A DNA stretch of 35,164 nucleotides from an uncultured Bacteroidales bacterium (GCA_902792895.1 CADBBK010000024.1:1-35164), one strand, 5' to 3'. Positions 1-8,037 are shown, numbered from the stretch's first letter. Program-made: numbers and translations. Notes: generated by a model not told the origin, from the letters alone.

Positions 1-111
1 AGTATCTCCAAAATCTCATAATCCGTTCTTCGTTTTACTGTTCTCATTTTAGTCCTGATTTTATCTGACATTTTTGTCAAACTATTTCAGGACGATACAG
101 TATAATGATAA

Positions 112-169
112 AACAACTAAAACAACCTGGACAACGATATCAATAGTTGCCAGAGTTGTTTTAGTTGTT
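112..169 (-). terminator. Long A/T-rich hairpin at the end of the glycogen gene group
   Basis: Arms 112-126 and 155-169 are a perfect 15-bp inverted repeat (AACAACTAAAACAAC and its complement). The pairing continues inward with CTGG/CCAG and CAAC/GTTG, each after a one-base bulge. On the minus strand the stem is followed by TTATCATTA, a weak U-rich tail. It is the only strong hairpin in the 229 bases downstream of the GH57 gene, so a role as its terminator is inferred. Bases 170-229 also hold a small CAGCAAT/ATTGCTG inverted repeat near 187-201. No gene is seen in 1-229. Confidence 0.5.
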
Positions 170-229
170 GTTGAATGTGCTGCTGGAGTACAGCAATCAT
201 TGCTGATTGCTCCCCTGTGCCAGACGGCG

Positions 230-1732
230 TTATTTCGTCTTCTTGGCGGCAGGTTTCTTAGCAGCAGGTTTCTTAGGCTCAGCCTTCTTAGCCGGTGCTT
301 TTTTTGCAGCAGGCTTCTTGGCCGGAGCTTTCTTCTTGGGCGCGGGCTTCTTCTCGGGCTCGGGAGCTGGTGCCGGCTGCTCAACTACGGGGGCAGGGAC
401 GGGCTCGTCAACGGGGAAGTCGCCGGTGGTGTCCTGGACGATGTTGTTACGCATCATCTCCACTTCGCGGTGCAGTCTCTCGATTTCCTGCTCCTGGTTG
501 CGGATGGTCAGCAGCAGCGAGTTCAGCTCCTCGTTGTCGATGCTGGTGGGGTACTGCTCCTCGACGCGCGTCATGAAGTCGCTCAGCACGTTCATGTAGT
601 TGGTGAACGCGGTGTAGGGCGAGTCATACGGGCTGTAGTGCGAGTGTACCGAGCCGTCGTCGTTGTGCTTGGTGGACATGTAGAAGAAGTGGTCGCTGGC
701 CTGCAGGTAGTTCCAGTCTTGCTTGATGCGACGGTCGGTGCACAAGCGCACGCGCTCACCGATGCTGTACAGCTTGCGGACGGCCTCCTGCTGCAGGGTG
801 TTACCCAGCCAGGCACTCGTGTCGCGGGATGCGTCGGTCCAAGACATGGGGTAGGGCACGGCAAGCTCGGCAACGGGTTTGAACTTGGATACCACCTCGC
901 TCGGGGTCCAGAACTGGATATCGTGCTCGGCAGCGAAGCGGGGCAGCGCCTTGATGAACTCAAAGATGCCGCTCTCGCGAGGCTGCAGCTCGCCCAGGGC
1001 GTCATAGTTCATGAACAGGTTCACCAACTGCTCCTCTTGGGGCAGCTCGTTGATCCAGTTGATGTACTTATCGGCCGTCAGGGGATAGGAAGCCCACTCG
1101 GGATTGCTGAAGCGGAACGAGATGTCATCACTCAGTTTGCCGTTCTTCAACAGCAGTTTGAGTTTGGGTGCCGAGGCACTGCTGTACAGGAAGTTGGGCG
1201 AACGCCAACCCAGCACATGCTTGGCATCGGCGGTGATGGCGGCCTTGAAGCCCATGCCATAGACCATCGAGGCGATGTCGTCATCATAGATCAACTCGGT
1301 GTTGCGGAACACCTTGGGTTTCTGACCGAAAAGTTGGAAAATCTTCTCGTCATGGGCCTTGACCTGGGCGACAAACTCTTCGGGATCATAGAGCGACGAC
1401 AGGCTGTGGGCGTAGGTCTCACTCAGGAACTCTACACATCCTGTGGCGGCGAGTTCCTTCATCGAGTCGATGAACTCGGGCACATACTGCTCCAGCTGCT
1501 CCAGCGCGGTGCCGCTGATGGAGAAGGCCACCTTGAACTTCTTGCCGTTCTCGCGAATCATGTCGAGCAGCATCTCGTTGGCGGGCAGATAGGACCGCTG
1601 CGCGATGCGCGTGATGATGTCGTCGTCGGCAAAGTCATCATAATAATAGTGGTCGTTACCGATATCAAAGAAGCGGTAGTGCTTCAGACGGAACGGCTGA
1701 TGAATCTGGAAATAAAAACAAATGGCTCTCAT
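230..1732 (-). CDS. GH57 family alpha-amylase-like glycoside hydrolase with Lys/Ala/Pro-rich tail
   Basis: The 500-residue protein starts MRAICFYFQIHQPFR. HQPF at residues 11-14 is the first conserved region of GH57 enzymes, GCVEF at 98-102 fits the second, and FRNTEL at 142-147 supplies Glu146, which I take as the catalytic nucleophile by family comparison. GH57 enzymes cleave or transfer alpha-1,4-glucans; there is no signal peptide, so it should act in the cytoplasm on storage glucan. After the catalytic part comes a short predicted coiled coil (about residues 398-430, NQEQEIERLHREVEMM), then residues 449-500, which are almost only K, A, P and E and resemble a histone H1 tail. It is the last gene of a leftward group with a glycosyltransferase and a debranching enzyme, which supports a glycogen role. 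The exact product specificity cannot be read from sequence. Confidence 0.9.
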   Translation of the reverse strand: MRAICFYFQIHQPFRLKHYRFFDIGNDHYYYDDFADDDIITRIAQRSYLPANEMLLDMIRENGKKFKVAFSISGTALEQLEQYVPEFIDSMKELAATGCVEFLSETYAHSLSSLYDPEEFVAQVKAHDEKIFQLFGQKPKVFRNTELIYDDDIASMVYGMGFKAAITADAKHVLGWRSPNFLYSSASAPKLKLLLKNGKLSDDISFRFSNPEWASYPLTADKYINWINELPQEEQLVNLFMNYDALGELQPRESGIFEFIKALPRFAAEHDIQFWTPSEVVSKFKPVAELAVPYPMSWTDASRDTSAWLGNTLQQEAVRKLYSIGERVRLCTDRRIKQDWNYLQASDHFFYMSTKHNDDGSVHSHYSPYDSPYTAFTNYMNVLSDFMTRVEEQYPTSIDNEELNSLLLTIRNQEQEIERLHREVEMMRNNIVQDTTGDFPVDEPVPAPVVEQPAPAPEPEKKPAPKKKAPAKKPAAKKAPAKKAEPKKPAAKKPAAKKTK

Positions 1733-1741
1733 ATATCTTTT

Positions 1742-1769
1742 AGTTGTAAGTTTTTAGTTGCAAGTTTTA
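1742..1769. repeat. Two tandem 14-bp A/T-rich units
   Basis: AGTTGTAAGTTTTT is followed directly by AGTTGCAAGTTTTA in the gap between the GH57 and glycosyltransferase genes. There are two mismatches between the units. No function is evident; it looks like intergenic simple repeat. Confidence 0.5.
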
Positions 1770-1813
1770 AATAGAATTACTATCGCCTAATACGATTGCT
1801 GTCTATGATCCTA

Positions 1814-3076
1814 TTATCTATTGATGAGGTTGCGATAGATGTTGATGACCTTGGCACCGGCCTTGTCCCAGGTGATCTGGTTGACCTCGGCCAGTCCTTG
1901 CTCACGCAACTCGTTGTACATCGCGGGATACTTGATGATGCTGTAGATGGCATCGGCCATCGCATTGGTGTCCCAGTAGTCGATCTTGATCACGTTGTCC
2001 AGAATCTCGGCACAGCCGCTCTGCTTACTGATGATTGACGGCACGCCCATCTGCATCGCCTCCAGCGGAGAGATACCGAAGGGCTCGCTCACGCTAGGCA
2101 TGATGTACACGTCGCTGGCGGCCAGCATCTCATATACCTGCTTGCCCTTGAGGAAGCCGGTGAAGTGGAAACGGTCGGCGATGTTGCGCTTGGCGGCTAG
2201 GCGTATCATCTTGTCCATCATGTCGCCGCTGCCGGCCATGACAAACTGGGCATTGTTCACCTTGTGCAGCACCTGGGCTGCGGCCTCAACAAAGTATTCC
2301 GGGCCTTTCTGCATCGTGATGCGGCCCAGGAAGGTGATGACCTTGCTCGTCTTGCCAGGAGGAGCCTCCAGGTTGAGCAGTTCTTCATTCAAGGGCTCTA
2401 CAGCGTTGTGCACGGTGGTCACCTTGTCGGGGCTGATGCCGTATTTCTCGATGACCGTGCGGCGCGTCAGGTTGCTCACGGTGATGATGTGGTCGGCGTG
2501 GTTCATGCCGTCCTTCTCGATGCTGAACACCGTGGGGTTGACGTTGCCGCGCGAGCGGTCAAAGTCGGTGGCGTGCACGTGGATTACCAGCGGTTTGCCT
2601 GTCACCTGCTTGGCATGGATGCCGGCAGGGTAGGTGAGCCAGTCGTGGCTGTGGATGATGTCACAGTCCACCGTGCGTGCGATGACGCCGGCCACGATGC
2701 TGTAGTTGTTGATCTCCTCGAGCAGGTTCTCAGGGTAACGCCCCGAGAACTCGATGCAACCCAGGTCGTTGGTGCTCATGTAGTTGAAGTCACCGTAGAT
2801 GTGGTCTCGCAGGTTGTAATACAACTGCGGGTCCATCACGTCGCCGATGCGGCTCTGCACATAGTCCCATTGCACGTCGCGCCACGCCACCGGCGTACTA
2901 TTGGCGCCGATGATGCGGGCAAAATCCTTCGGCTCGTCGCCCCAGGGCTTGGGGATGACAAAGGTGATGTCCATGTCACCGTTTTCCCACATGCCCTTGG
3001 TCAAGCCATAACTTGCGGTTCCCAGTCCTCCCAAGATGTGAGGAGGAAACTCCCAGCCAAACATTAATGCTTTCAT
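1814..3076 (-). CDS. Glycogen synthase-like GT-B glycosyltransferase (GT4/GT5 type)
   Basis: The 420-residue cytoplasmic protein begins MKALMFGWEFPPHILGGLGT; the GGLG loop near the N-terminus is the nucleotide-sugar-binding loop of glycogen and starch synthases. The C-terminal half has the GT-B nucleotide-binding fold with FLGRITMQKGPEYFVEA and the E-x7-E element SEPFGISPLEAMQMG. A HSHDW motif lies in the middle. By family it should add glucosyl units from a nucleotide sugar to an alpha-1,4-glucan. The neighbours agree: the debranching enzyme lies 15 bases upstream and the GH57 enzyme 81 bases downstream, all on the same strand. It is shorter than enterobacterial GlgA (about 477 residues) and looks more like the Bacteroidales glycogen-synthase-like proteins, so I leave the symbol empty. 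Confidence 0.88.
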   Translation of the reverse strand: MKALMFGWEFPPHILGGLGTASYGLTKGMWENGDMDITFVIPKPWGDEPKDFARIIGANSTPVAWRDVQWDYVQSRIGDVMDPQLYYNLRDHIYGDFNYMSTNDLGCIEFSGRYPENLLEEINNYSIVAGVIARTVDCDIIHSHDWLTYPAGIHAKQVTGKPLVIHVHATDFDRSRGNVNPTVFSIEKDGMNHADHIITVSNLTRRTVIEKYGISPDKVTTVHNAVEPLNEELLNLEAPPGKTSKVITFLGRITMQKGPEYFVEAAAQVLHKVNNAQFVMAGSGDMMDKMIRLAAKRNIADRFHFTGFLKGKQVYEMLAASDVYIMPSVSEPFGISPLEAMQMGVPSIISKQSGCAEILDNVIKIDYWDTNAMADAIYSIIKYPAMYNELREQGLAEVNQITWDKAGAKVINIYRNLINR

Positions 3077-3091
3077 ATCTCTTGTCGTTTT

Positions 3092-5050
3092 TTATTCGTC
3101 AATGATGTGCAGGTTCTTGAAGGTGCGTAGCACGCGCAGGATGCCGCCCACGTTGGGTGCGAAGCTCACGGCGCCGCGGCCGATGAACGGCGGGTTGCCG
3201 TCGTAAAGTTCGCTCAGCGAGCCGATGCAGCCTTCTTTCATCTCGTCCTCAAAGCCGATCATCATGCGCTCGATGAACGAGATGCTGTTCAGACCGAACA
3301 CGCGGATATAGGCCTTGCTGTAGAAGTCCATCAGCCAGGGACGGGCACTACCGGCATAGTAGGCCGTCTGGCGCTCCTCAGGCGTTCCCACATACCAGGG
3401 GATGTAGCCGTAGCTGTTGGGACTCAGGGTGCGCAGACCCTTGGGCGTCAACAGTTCGCGTGTGGTGATGTCGAGCACGCGCTTGCGCTGGCGGCGGTCC
3501 AGCGGGCTGTAGTCTGCGGCTGCAGCGATGATCATGTTGGGCCGCACGCTCAGGTCGGTATAGCTGCCGTTCACATAGTCGTACAGGTAGCCGTAGTCGG
3601 TCATGAAGGTCTCGATGAAGGCGGGTTTGCACTTCTCGGCAATCGTGTTGCAGCGCTCAATGAAGTCCTTCTCCTCGTCACGTCCGTTGAACAGTTCCTC
3701 GGTGGCAAAGCGCAGGGCGTTGTACCACAAGGCATTGAACTCTACCAGATAACCCGTGCGCGGAATCAGCGGTGTGCCGTCGGGGTGGGTGCTGTTCATC
3801 CACGAGACGGGGCGCTTGGTGCCGTCGGTGGCTACAAGGCCGTTGTCATCCAGCTTGAGGTTGGGATGATGGCCGTCGGCGATGAAGTTGATGAGGCCCT
3901 TGACCAGCCCTCCATAGCGCTCACGGGCGGCATCGGCATTCAGGTCATGGGCATAGCGCTGCACGGTCCAGATGGCCCACAGGGGGATGTCGGGCAGCTC
4001 CAGGCCGTCGAGATGCTTGTCGAGCGTGCCGTCGCGCATCCAGTCGTTGAGGGCGCGCTGTGCGGTGTCCATGATGAGTTCAAAGTCCTGGCGGTGGTGT
4101 ACCGACAGTGTGCAGCCCGGCAGTGCGATGAGCTCGTCGCGGGCGCGGATTTTGAACCACGGGTATCCTGCCAACAGGTAATGGCCCTCCTTGTTGGTGA
4201 TGTAGAACTGCTTGGCGCTGTTCTTCATGCAGTTATAGAAACTCGTGCGCGGTGTGCGCGGCTTGATTTCGTCCTCATACATCCTGGTCAGCGTGCGGGT
4301 GTTCACTTCCTCGAGACCGGCCGAGAAGATGAGCGGCTCGCCCTTCTTGATCTCGACCTCGAAGTAGCCGGGCACGTACAGGTCCTCGCTGTAAGGGATA
4401 CCGCGCTCCTGGTCCTTGATGTACTCTATGTTCTTGTACCAGTGCGGGTCAAACACGAAGCGGGGCTTGTGGTTCATCTGCATATACAGGGTGGGATAGC
4501 CGTTGTACATACACGTGGCAATGCCATTAGGCACCTCCTGGTATTCACGGCTGGCGACGGCATTCTCCACGCACAGGTCATTGGCGTTGCGGAAGGCCAG
4601 GAAGGGCCTGAACTGAAGCGTCGTGGCCGAGTGGGCGTCAACCAGCGTGTAGCGGATGAGGATGCGGTTCTCGTGGGTAATGAAGATCTTCTCCTTCTTG
4701 AGAATCACGCCGCCCACACGGTAGGTCGTGGTGGGAACGCGCTCGCAGTCATACTCGCGGATGTACTTGTGGCCGTTAGGGCTGTAGGTGTCGCCCTTGT
4801 AGCGGTGCAGGCCAAGGTTGAACGGAGCACCGTGTTGGATGACAGTCTCGTCGAGCGTCGACAGCAGCACGTGGTTGTTGTCGTCAAGCTCGGGCACAGG
4901 GATGACCAGCAGGCCATGCTGCTTGCGGGTGTTGCACCCCACGATGGTGGTGCAGTGGTAGGCTCCCGACTGGTTGGTGCGCAGCATCTCCTTGGGCAGC
5001 GACTGCTGCAAGTTGATCATCAGGTTCTTGTCAAATTTCAGATAACTCAT
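3092..5050 (-). CDS. Glycogen debranching enzyme (amylo-alpha-1,6-glucosidase family)
   Basis: The 652-residue protein has an N-terminal glycogen-debranching domain (SGAYHCTTIVGCNTRKQHGL near residue 28) and a C-terminal (alpha/alpha)6-barrel of the amylo-1,6-glucosidase family. Family landmarks are AGYPWFKIRARDE in the middle and RPNMI...LRTLSP toward the end. It should hydrolyse alpha-1,6 branch points of glycogen in the cytoplasm. Two landmarks deviate from the commoner bacterial and archaeal pattern: WGRDT reads RARDE, with the Asp kept, and the HQGTVWPW-like segment reads YAGSARPW. The protein is full length with both ends intact, so I read these as lineage differences rather than damage. 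It leads the glucan part of the leftward group; no TAnnTTTG promoter lies in the 80-base gap upstream, so transcription probably comes from the kinase gene. Confidence 0.92.
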   Translation of the reverse strand: MSYLKFDKNLMINLQQSLPKEMLRTNQSGAYHCTTIVGCNTRKQHGLLVIPVPELDDNNHVLLSTLDETVIQHGAPFNLGLHRYKGDTYSPNGHKYIREYDCERVPTTTYRVGGVILKKEKIFITHENRILIRYTLVDAHSATTLQFRPFLAFRNANDLCVENAVASREYQEVPNGIATCMYNGYPTLYMQMNHKPRFVFDPHWYKNIEYIKDQERGIPYSEDLYVPGYFEVEIKKGEPLIFSAGLEEVNTRTLTRMYEDEIKPRTPRTSFYNCMKNSAKQFYITNKEGHYLLAGYPWFKIRARDELIALPGCTLSVHHRQDFELIMDTAQRALNDWMRDGTLDKHLDGLELPDIPLWAIWTVQRYAHDLNADAARERYGGLVKGLINFIADGHHPNLKLDDNGLVATDGTKRPVSWMNSTHPDGTPLIPRTGYLVEFNALWYNALRFATEELFNGRDEEKDFIERCNTIAEKCKPAFIETFMTDYGYLYDYVNGSYTDLSVRPNMIIAAAADYSPLDRRQRKRVLDITTRELLTPKGLRTLSPNSYGYIPWYVGTPEERQTAYYAGSARPWLMDFYSKAYIRVFGLNSISFIERMMIGFEDEMKEGCIGSLSELYDGNPPFIGRGAVSFAPNVGGILRVLRTFKNLHIIDE

Positions 5051-5090
5051 GTATTAAGGTTTTATTTTGGTTTTGTATTCTCTAGATTTC

Positions 5091-5123
5091 TAACTTTAAC
5101 TCCTAACTCCTAACTCCTAACTC
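5091..5123. repeat. Tandem heptamer repeat TCCTAAC x3
   Basis: Bases 5101-5121 are three perfect copies of TCCTAAC, flanked by partial copies. The tract fills part of the 80-base gap between the kinase-like gene and the debranching gene. Such tracts can change length by slippage, but no gene reading frame crosses it. Confidence 0.75.
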
Positions 5124-5130
5124 AATAACG

Positions 5131-6036
5131 CTATACGTCGTCGGGCAGGGTAGGAGGTACCAGGATGTTGATGCCTTTGCTCACGTTCTCGATAACGACT
5201 CGGGCGGGCATCATCATCGGGTCGCCGTCCATGTGCATCACATCATCGTGGTCGCGCTCGATGACGACGCGCTTGCCGCGGTAGATGCTCACATGGCGGT
5301 CATTTCCCAACTGGCGCAGGAACAGCCTGGCACCGATGAGCGGGCTCTCGGCCAGGTTGAACGGGTGCATCACCGTTACGTCGATAAGGCCGTCCTGCAT
5401 GGTCGCACGCGGCGCAATATAGGCGTTGTTGCCATACTGTGCCGCATTGCAGCAAGCGATGACAAAGGCTCTCTCCTCCATCTGCTTGCCGTCGATGTCG
5501 ATGCGATAGGTTTGGGCGTTATACTTGAAGTACTCGGTGAGCGTGGTCTTGAGGTAGGTGATGAAGCCGCGGGTGCCCTCGTTGGCGAACTTGTCGCTCA
5601 CGGTAGCGTCAAACCCCATGCCGCAGGTGCAGAAGAAGGGCTTGCCGTTCACCGTGCAATAGTCAAACTTGCCCACGACGCCGTTGTTGAGCACTTGCAG
5701 GGCGCGGCTGGCATTCATCGAGATGCGCAGGTGGCGTGCCAGTCCGTTGCCCGAGCCGCTCGGGACAATGGCCAGGGCGGTATCGGTTCCACACAGGGCG
5801 CTACCCACCTCATTGACCGTACCGTCGCCACCGATGGCGACCACCACGTCGATGCCGTCACTCACGGCTTGGGCCGCGATTTCACGGGCATGGCCGGGAT
5901 ATTCGGTCATGATGATGCTCACGTCGTTTTTCTCATGGTCAACGACGGTGTCAATCAGGCGAGGTATCTTATCCTTGCTGCCGATTCCCGACACAGGATT
6001 GATGATGGTGAGTATGTGCCTGCGTTTCTCTTCCAT
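5131..6036 (-). CDS. Diacylglycerol/lipid kinase family protein (YegS/LCB5-like)
   Basis: The 301-residue protein starts MEEKRRHILTIINPVSG, the usual N-terminus of this family. GGDGTVNE at residues 69-76 is the nucleotide-binding signature, and PSGSGNGLAR follows at 92-101. A beta-sandwich C-terminal half with HMDGDP completes the family pattern. These kinases phosphorylate diacylglycerol or other lipids at the inner face of the cytoplasmic membrane; the substrate here cannot be read. The longer open frame begins at a TTG (6045) that lies inside the promoter -7 box, so the ATG at 6036 is chosen. That leaves almost no 5' leader. The gene heads the leftward group with the glycogen genes, 80 bases ahead of the debranching enzyme; a functional link between lipid kinase and glycogen is not established by this. 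Confidence 0.9.
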   Translation of the reverse strand: MEEKRRHILTIINPVSGIGSKDKIPRLIDTVVDHEKNDVSIIMTEYPGHAREIAAQAVSDGIDVVVAIGGDGTVNEVGSALCGTDTALAIVPSGSGNGLARHLRISMNASRALQVLNNGVVGKFDYCTVNGKPFFCTCGMGFDATVSDKFANEGTRGFITYLKTTLTEYFKYNAQTYRIDIDGKQMEERAFVIACCNAAQYGNNAYIAPRATMQDGLIDVTVMHPFNLAESPLIGARLFLRQLGNDRHVSIYRGKRVVIERDHDDVMHMDGDPMMMPARVVIENVSKGINILVPPTLPDDV

Positions 6037-6042
6037 TTCCCG

Positions 6043-6050
6043 CAAAGATA
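6043..6050 (-). promoter_or_regulatory. -7 box (TATCTTTG) of the lipid kinase/glycogen group
   Basis: TATCTTTG on the minus strand fits the Bacteroidetes -7 consensus TAnnTTTG. It ends seven bases before the ATG at 6036, so transcription would start at or within a base or two of the start codon. No TTG was found at the usual -33 spacing. Confidence 0.6.
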
Positions 6051-6070
6051 CAACAATTTTGAGGAATTTT

Positions 6071-6102
6071 TTTGAAGATTTGAGGAATTTGCAATATTTT
6101 TG
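6071..6102 (+). promoter_or_regulatory. Bacteroidetes-type promoter of the DUF308-like gene
   Basis: TTTG at 6071-6074 and TATTTTTG at 6095-6102 are 20 bases apart, as expected for the -33 and -7 elements. The start codon follows at 6145. It is divergent from the lipid kinase promoter, with which it shares the 100-base gap. Confidence 0.7.
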
Positions 6103-6144
6103 TGAAAAAAATTATTAACAACTTTCTATTACCCTACAAAATCA

Positions 6145-6771
6145 ATGAAAAAGGTTAGCATCAACCTCTTGACAAACGTGATTTTGCTGCTTGCCGGCAT
6201 CATCCTCATCATGTTCCATGCTGTGCCCAACATCCTGCTTTGGGGGTGCCGTGTCATGGGTGCCACGTTTCTGTTACCCGCTGTGGCTTACCTGATAATG
6301 GTCGCCGTGCGCCATGCCGATGCCCGCTCCAGTGCCGAATACATGGGTGTGCTGCCGGCTGTGGGTGGCTTGTGCTTTGGGTTGGTGATGATCATCAAGC
6401 CTGACAAGTTCGATGAAATCCTGCAGCTGCTCATGGGTGTGCTGCTGGTGGTGCTGGGATTGTTCCATGTCGTCTATCTGTTGCTGTCACGCAGCAGTTT
6501 GAATATCAAGGGGTGGTACCATGTGTGCCCGTTGCTTGTGATATTGTGCGGTATTTTGTCGCTCACGGTGCCTTCGCTACGCGCCAATGTGTCCACTGTG
6601 ATGCTGCTCACGGGCATCTGCCTGTTGCTGTTCAACTTCACCAGCCTGCAGGAATACATGGCCGAGCGTCGCGTGCGCCGCGCTGTAACTAACCCTGCCG
6701 AGACGCTTCCCATCTCGCAGGACGACACCATCACCGAGGCCGACGCCTCTGGCGAAGAATCCACCCCGTGA
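6145..6771 (+). CDS. Multi-pass membrane protein, DUF308/HdeD-like
   Basis: The 208-residue protein has about six hydrophobic segments, roughly residues 8-28, 34-54, 66-84, 90-114, 125-143 and 148-165, followed by a hydrophilic, acidic C-terminal tail ending DASGEESTP. The paired short membrane helices with small loops resemble the DUF308 family, which includes HdeD, an acid-resistance membrane protein of enteric bacteria. The resemblance is by general pattern and is not certain. Its stop codon overlaps the next start (TGATG), so it is translationally coupled to the DUF3667 gene. Function is unknown. Confidence 0.72.
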   Translation: MKKVSINLLTNVILLLAGIILIMFHAVPNILLWGCRVMGATFLLPAVAYLIMVAVRHADARSSAEYMGVLPAVGGLCFGLVMIIKPDKFDEILQLLMGVLLVVLGLFHVVYLLLSRSSLNIKGWYHVCPLLVILCGILSLTVPSLRANVSTVMLLTGICLLLFNFTSLQEYMAERRVRRAVTNPAETLPISQDDTITEADASGEESTP

Positions 6772-7835
6772 TGAGTTTGAAACAGTTATATCAGCGATTC
6801 CGCAACTGGCAGCGCCAGCCGCTGAGTTACAAGGAAATAAGCAGCGAATTGCGCTGCTGCTGCAACTGCGGCCAAGAGTATGCCGGCGCCTTCTGTCCTC
6901 GTTGTGGTCAAAAGGCGAAGGCCGGGCGCATCACGTGGACGACCGCCAGAAACGGATTGTTGGACCTCTTCGGCTTGGGCAGTCGCTCGTTGCCCTATTC
7001 GGTGTGGCAGCTGCTGTGGAGACCTGGCTATTTTATCAGCGATTACATTAACGGGATGTGGCAGGTGAGTTTCCCTCCCGTGAAGATGCTGGTGATTGTA
7101 GCATTGCTTGTCTTTTTCATGGGCCAGTTATTGTTCCCGGAGTATTGGGGGGCGGTTATAGAAGATCAGCCGGCAACAGTCACATCAACTGGTGTGGCCT
7201 ATTATGTGGATAGTGCTATCGGCTGGCTGTCGGCCCATCCCGAGTGGGGCATTCTTTTCATTTTCTCGATTCTGATATTGCCCACTTGGTTTGTCTTCAG
7301 GCATGCTCCACGCAATCCTCTCCACACATTGCCCCAGGGCTTCTTCATCCAGGTGTTCATAACCATACAGTACTTCGTCTGGAGTTTTATTTTATCGCTT
7401 GCACTGGTTTGGACGGGCATGAATGCCCAGCAGGTGTGGGCTGTTTCGGTATGTTTTCTGCCTCTCATGGTGATTGTGGATTACAAGCAACTGTTTGGCT
7501 ATGGATGGATGGGAACACTGTGGCGCCTGGCAGCGATAGTGGTTATTATTGCTTTGTCGCTTCTCTTGATAGCTGTGTTCAGTGTCTCTCTCGATCAACC
7601 TGACGGTTATTTAGTTGAACATCATTACCGCCCGATTTTTATTATAATGACCTTTGCCGCTGGATTTGGCACATTGCTTTCGTTGACCGATGCCATTAAC
7701 CGCAGGAGCTGGCGGGAACGAGGTGTGTGGCGGTCGATGCTGCTGCCATTACTGTTTTTCATGGTGATGGTGATATGTCTTATAGTTCTTGAGATTCAGA
7801 GACCCGGTGAGTTTATTCAGGCTTTGTTGAAATGA
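6771..7835 (+). CDS. DUF3667 family membrane protein with N-terminal zinc ribbon
   Basis: The 354-residue protein starts MSLKQLYQRFRNW. Residues about 28-46 hold a zinc ribbon, CCNCGQEYAGAFCPRCGQK, with two Cys pairs. GYFISDYINGMW then marks the DUF3667 domain, and about five to six membrane segments follow. The ATG at 6771 is preferred to the GTG three bases before it; it overlaps the stop codon of the upstream gene by one base. The family is common in Bacteroidetes and has no defined function. A broken copy of its N-terminal part lies four bases downstream. Confidence 0.85.
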   Translation: MSLKQLYQRFRNWQRQPLSYKEISSELRCCCNCGQEYAGAFCPRCGQKAKAGRITWTTARNGLLDLFGLGSRSLPYSVWQLLWRPGYFISDYINGMWQVSFPPVKMLVIVALLVFFMGQLLFPEYWGAVIEDQPATVTSTGVAYYVDSAIGWLSAHPEWGILFIFSILILPTWFVFRHAPRNPLHTLPQGFFIQVFITIQYFVWSFILSLALVWTGMNAQQVWAVSVCFLPLMVIVDYKQLFGYGWMGTLWRLAAIVVIIALSLLLIAVFSVSLDQPDGYLVEHHYRPIFIIMTFAAGFGTLLSLTDAINRRSWRERGVWRSMLLPLLFFMVMVICLIVLEIQRPGEFIQALLK

Positions 7836-7839
7836 CGTC

Positions 7840-8001
7840 ATGAGTTATATTTTTGACCGGTACAGGCAGTTCCGCCGATGACAGGAGAATCCGTTTCATT
7901 ATCAGGATAGCCATGACGCACATCAGTGCTGCAACTGCGGCAGTGAGATGGAAAATGACTATTGTCCCCGTTGCGGGCAGAATGCCGGAGGTGAAGAATA
8001 A
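7840..8001 (+). pseudogene. Truncated DUF3667 paralogue with an in-frame TGA
   Basis: The frame from ATG 7840 reads MSYIFDRYRQFRR, then TGA at 7879-7881, then on in the same frame through QENPFHY, an H-D-A-H stretch, and a zinc ribbon CCNCGSEMENDYCPRCGQ, ending at TAA 7999-8001. It aligns without gaps to the start of the intact gene upstream: RFRNWQRQPLSY against QFRR*QENPFHY. The TGA sits exactly where the neighbour has Trp, one base from TGG. After the zinc ribbon, the entire membrane domain is missing. Other genes here use TGA as a normal stop, so recoding is unlikely. I read it as the remains of a tandem duplicate that was cut short and then took a nonsense mutation. Confidence 0.75.
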
Positions 8002-8008
8002 ACAAGCG

Positions 8009-8037
8009 GCGCGCCTTCCCATTGCAGGAAGGCGCGC
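8009..8037 (-). terminator. Rho-independent terminator downstream of L31
   Basis: An 11-bp G/C-rich perfect stem (8009-8019 with 8027-8037) encloses a 7-base loop. On the minus strand it is followed by CGCTTGTTTATTC, a moderate U-rich tail. It lies about 60 bases beyond the L31 stop codon. Confidence 0.65.

Noticed and set aside
74-1774. Long open frame of 566 codons on the plus strand opposite the GH57 gene
   Set aside because: Low-complexity Val/Leu/Gly-rich translation without any motif; the minus strand carries a clear GH57 enzyme. It is a shadow frame.
5091-5123. Heptamer tract as a CRISPR-like or phase-variable element
   Set aside because: Only three perfect units without spacers, outside any reading frame and with no promoter element around it.
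7840-8001. Selenocysteine or recoded TGA in the DUF3667 relic
   Set aside because: The neighbour has Trp at this place, several genes here end in TGA, and no SECIS-like stem was seen right after the TGA; truncation of the membrane domain argues for decay.
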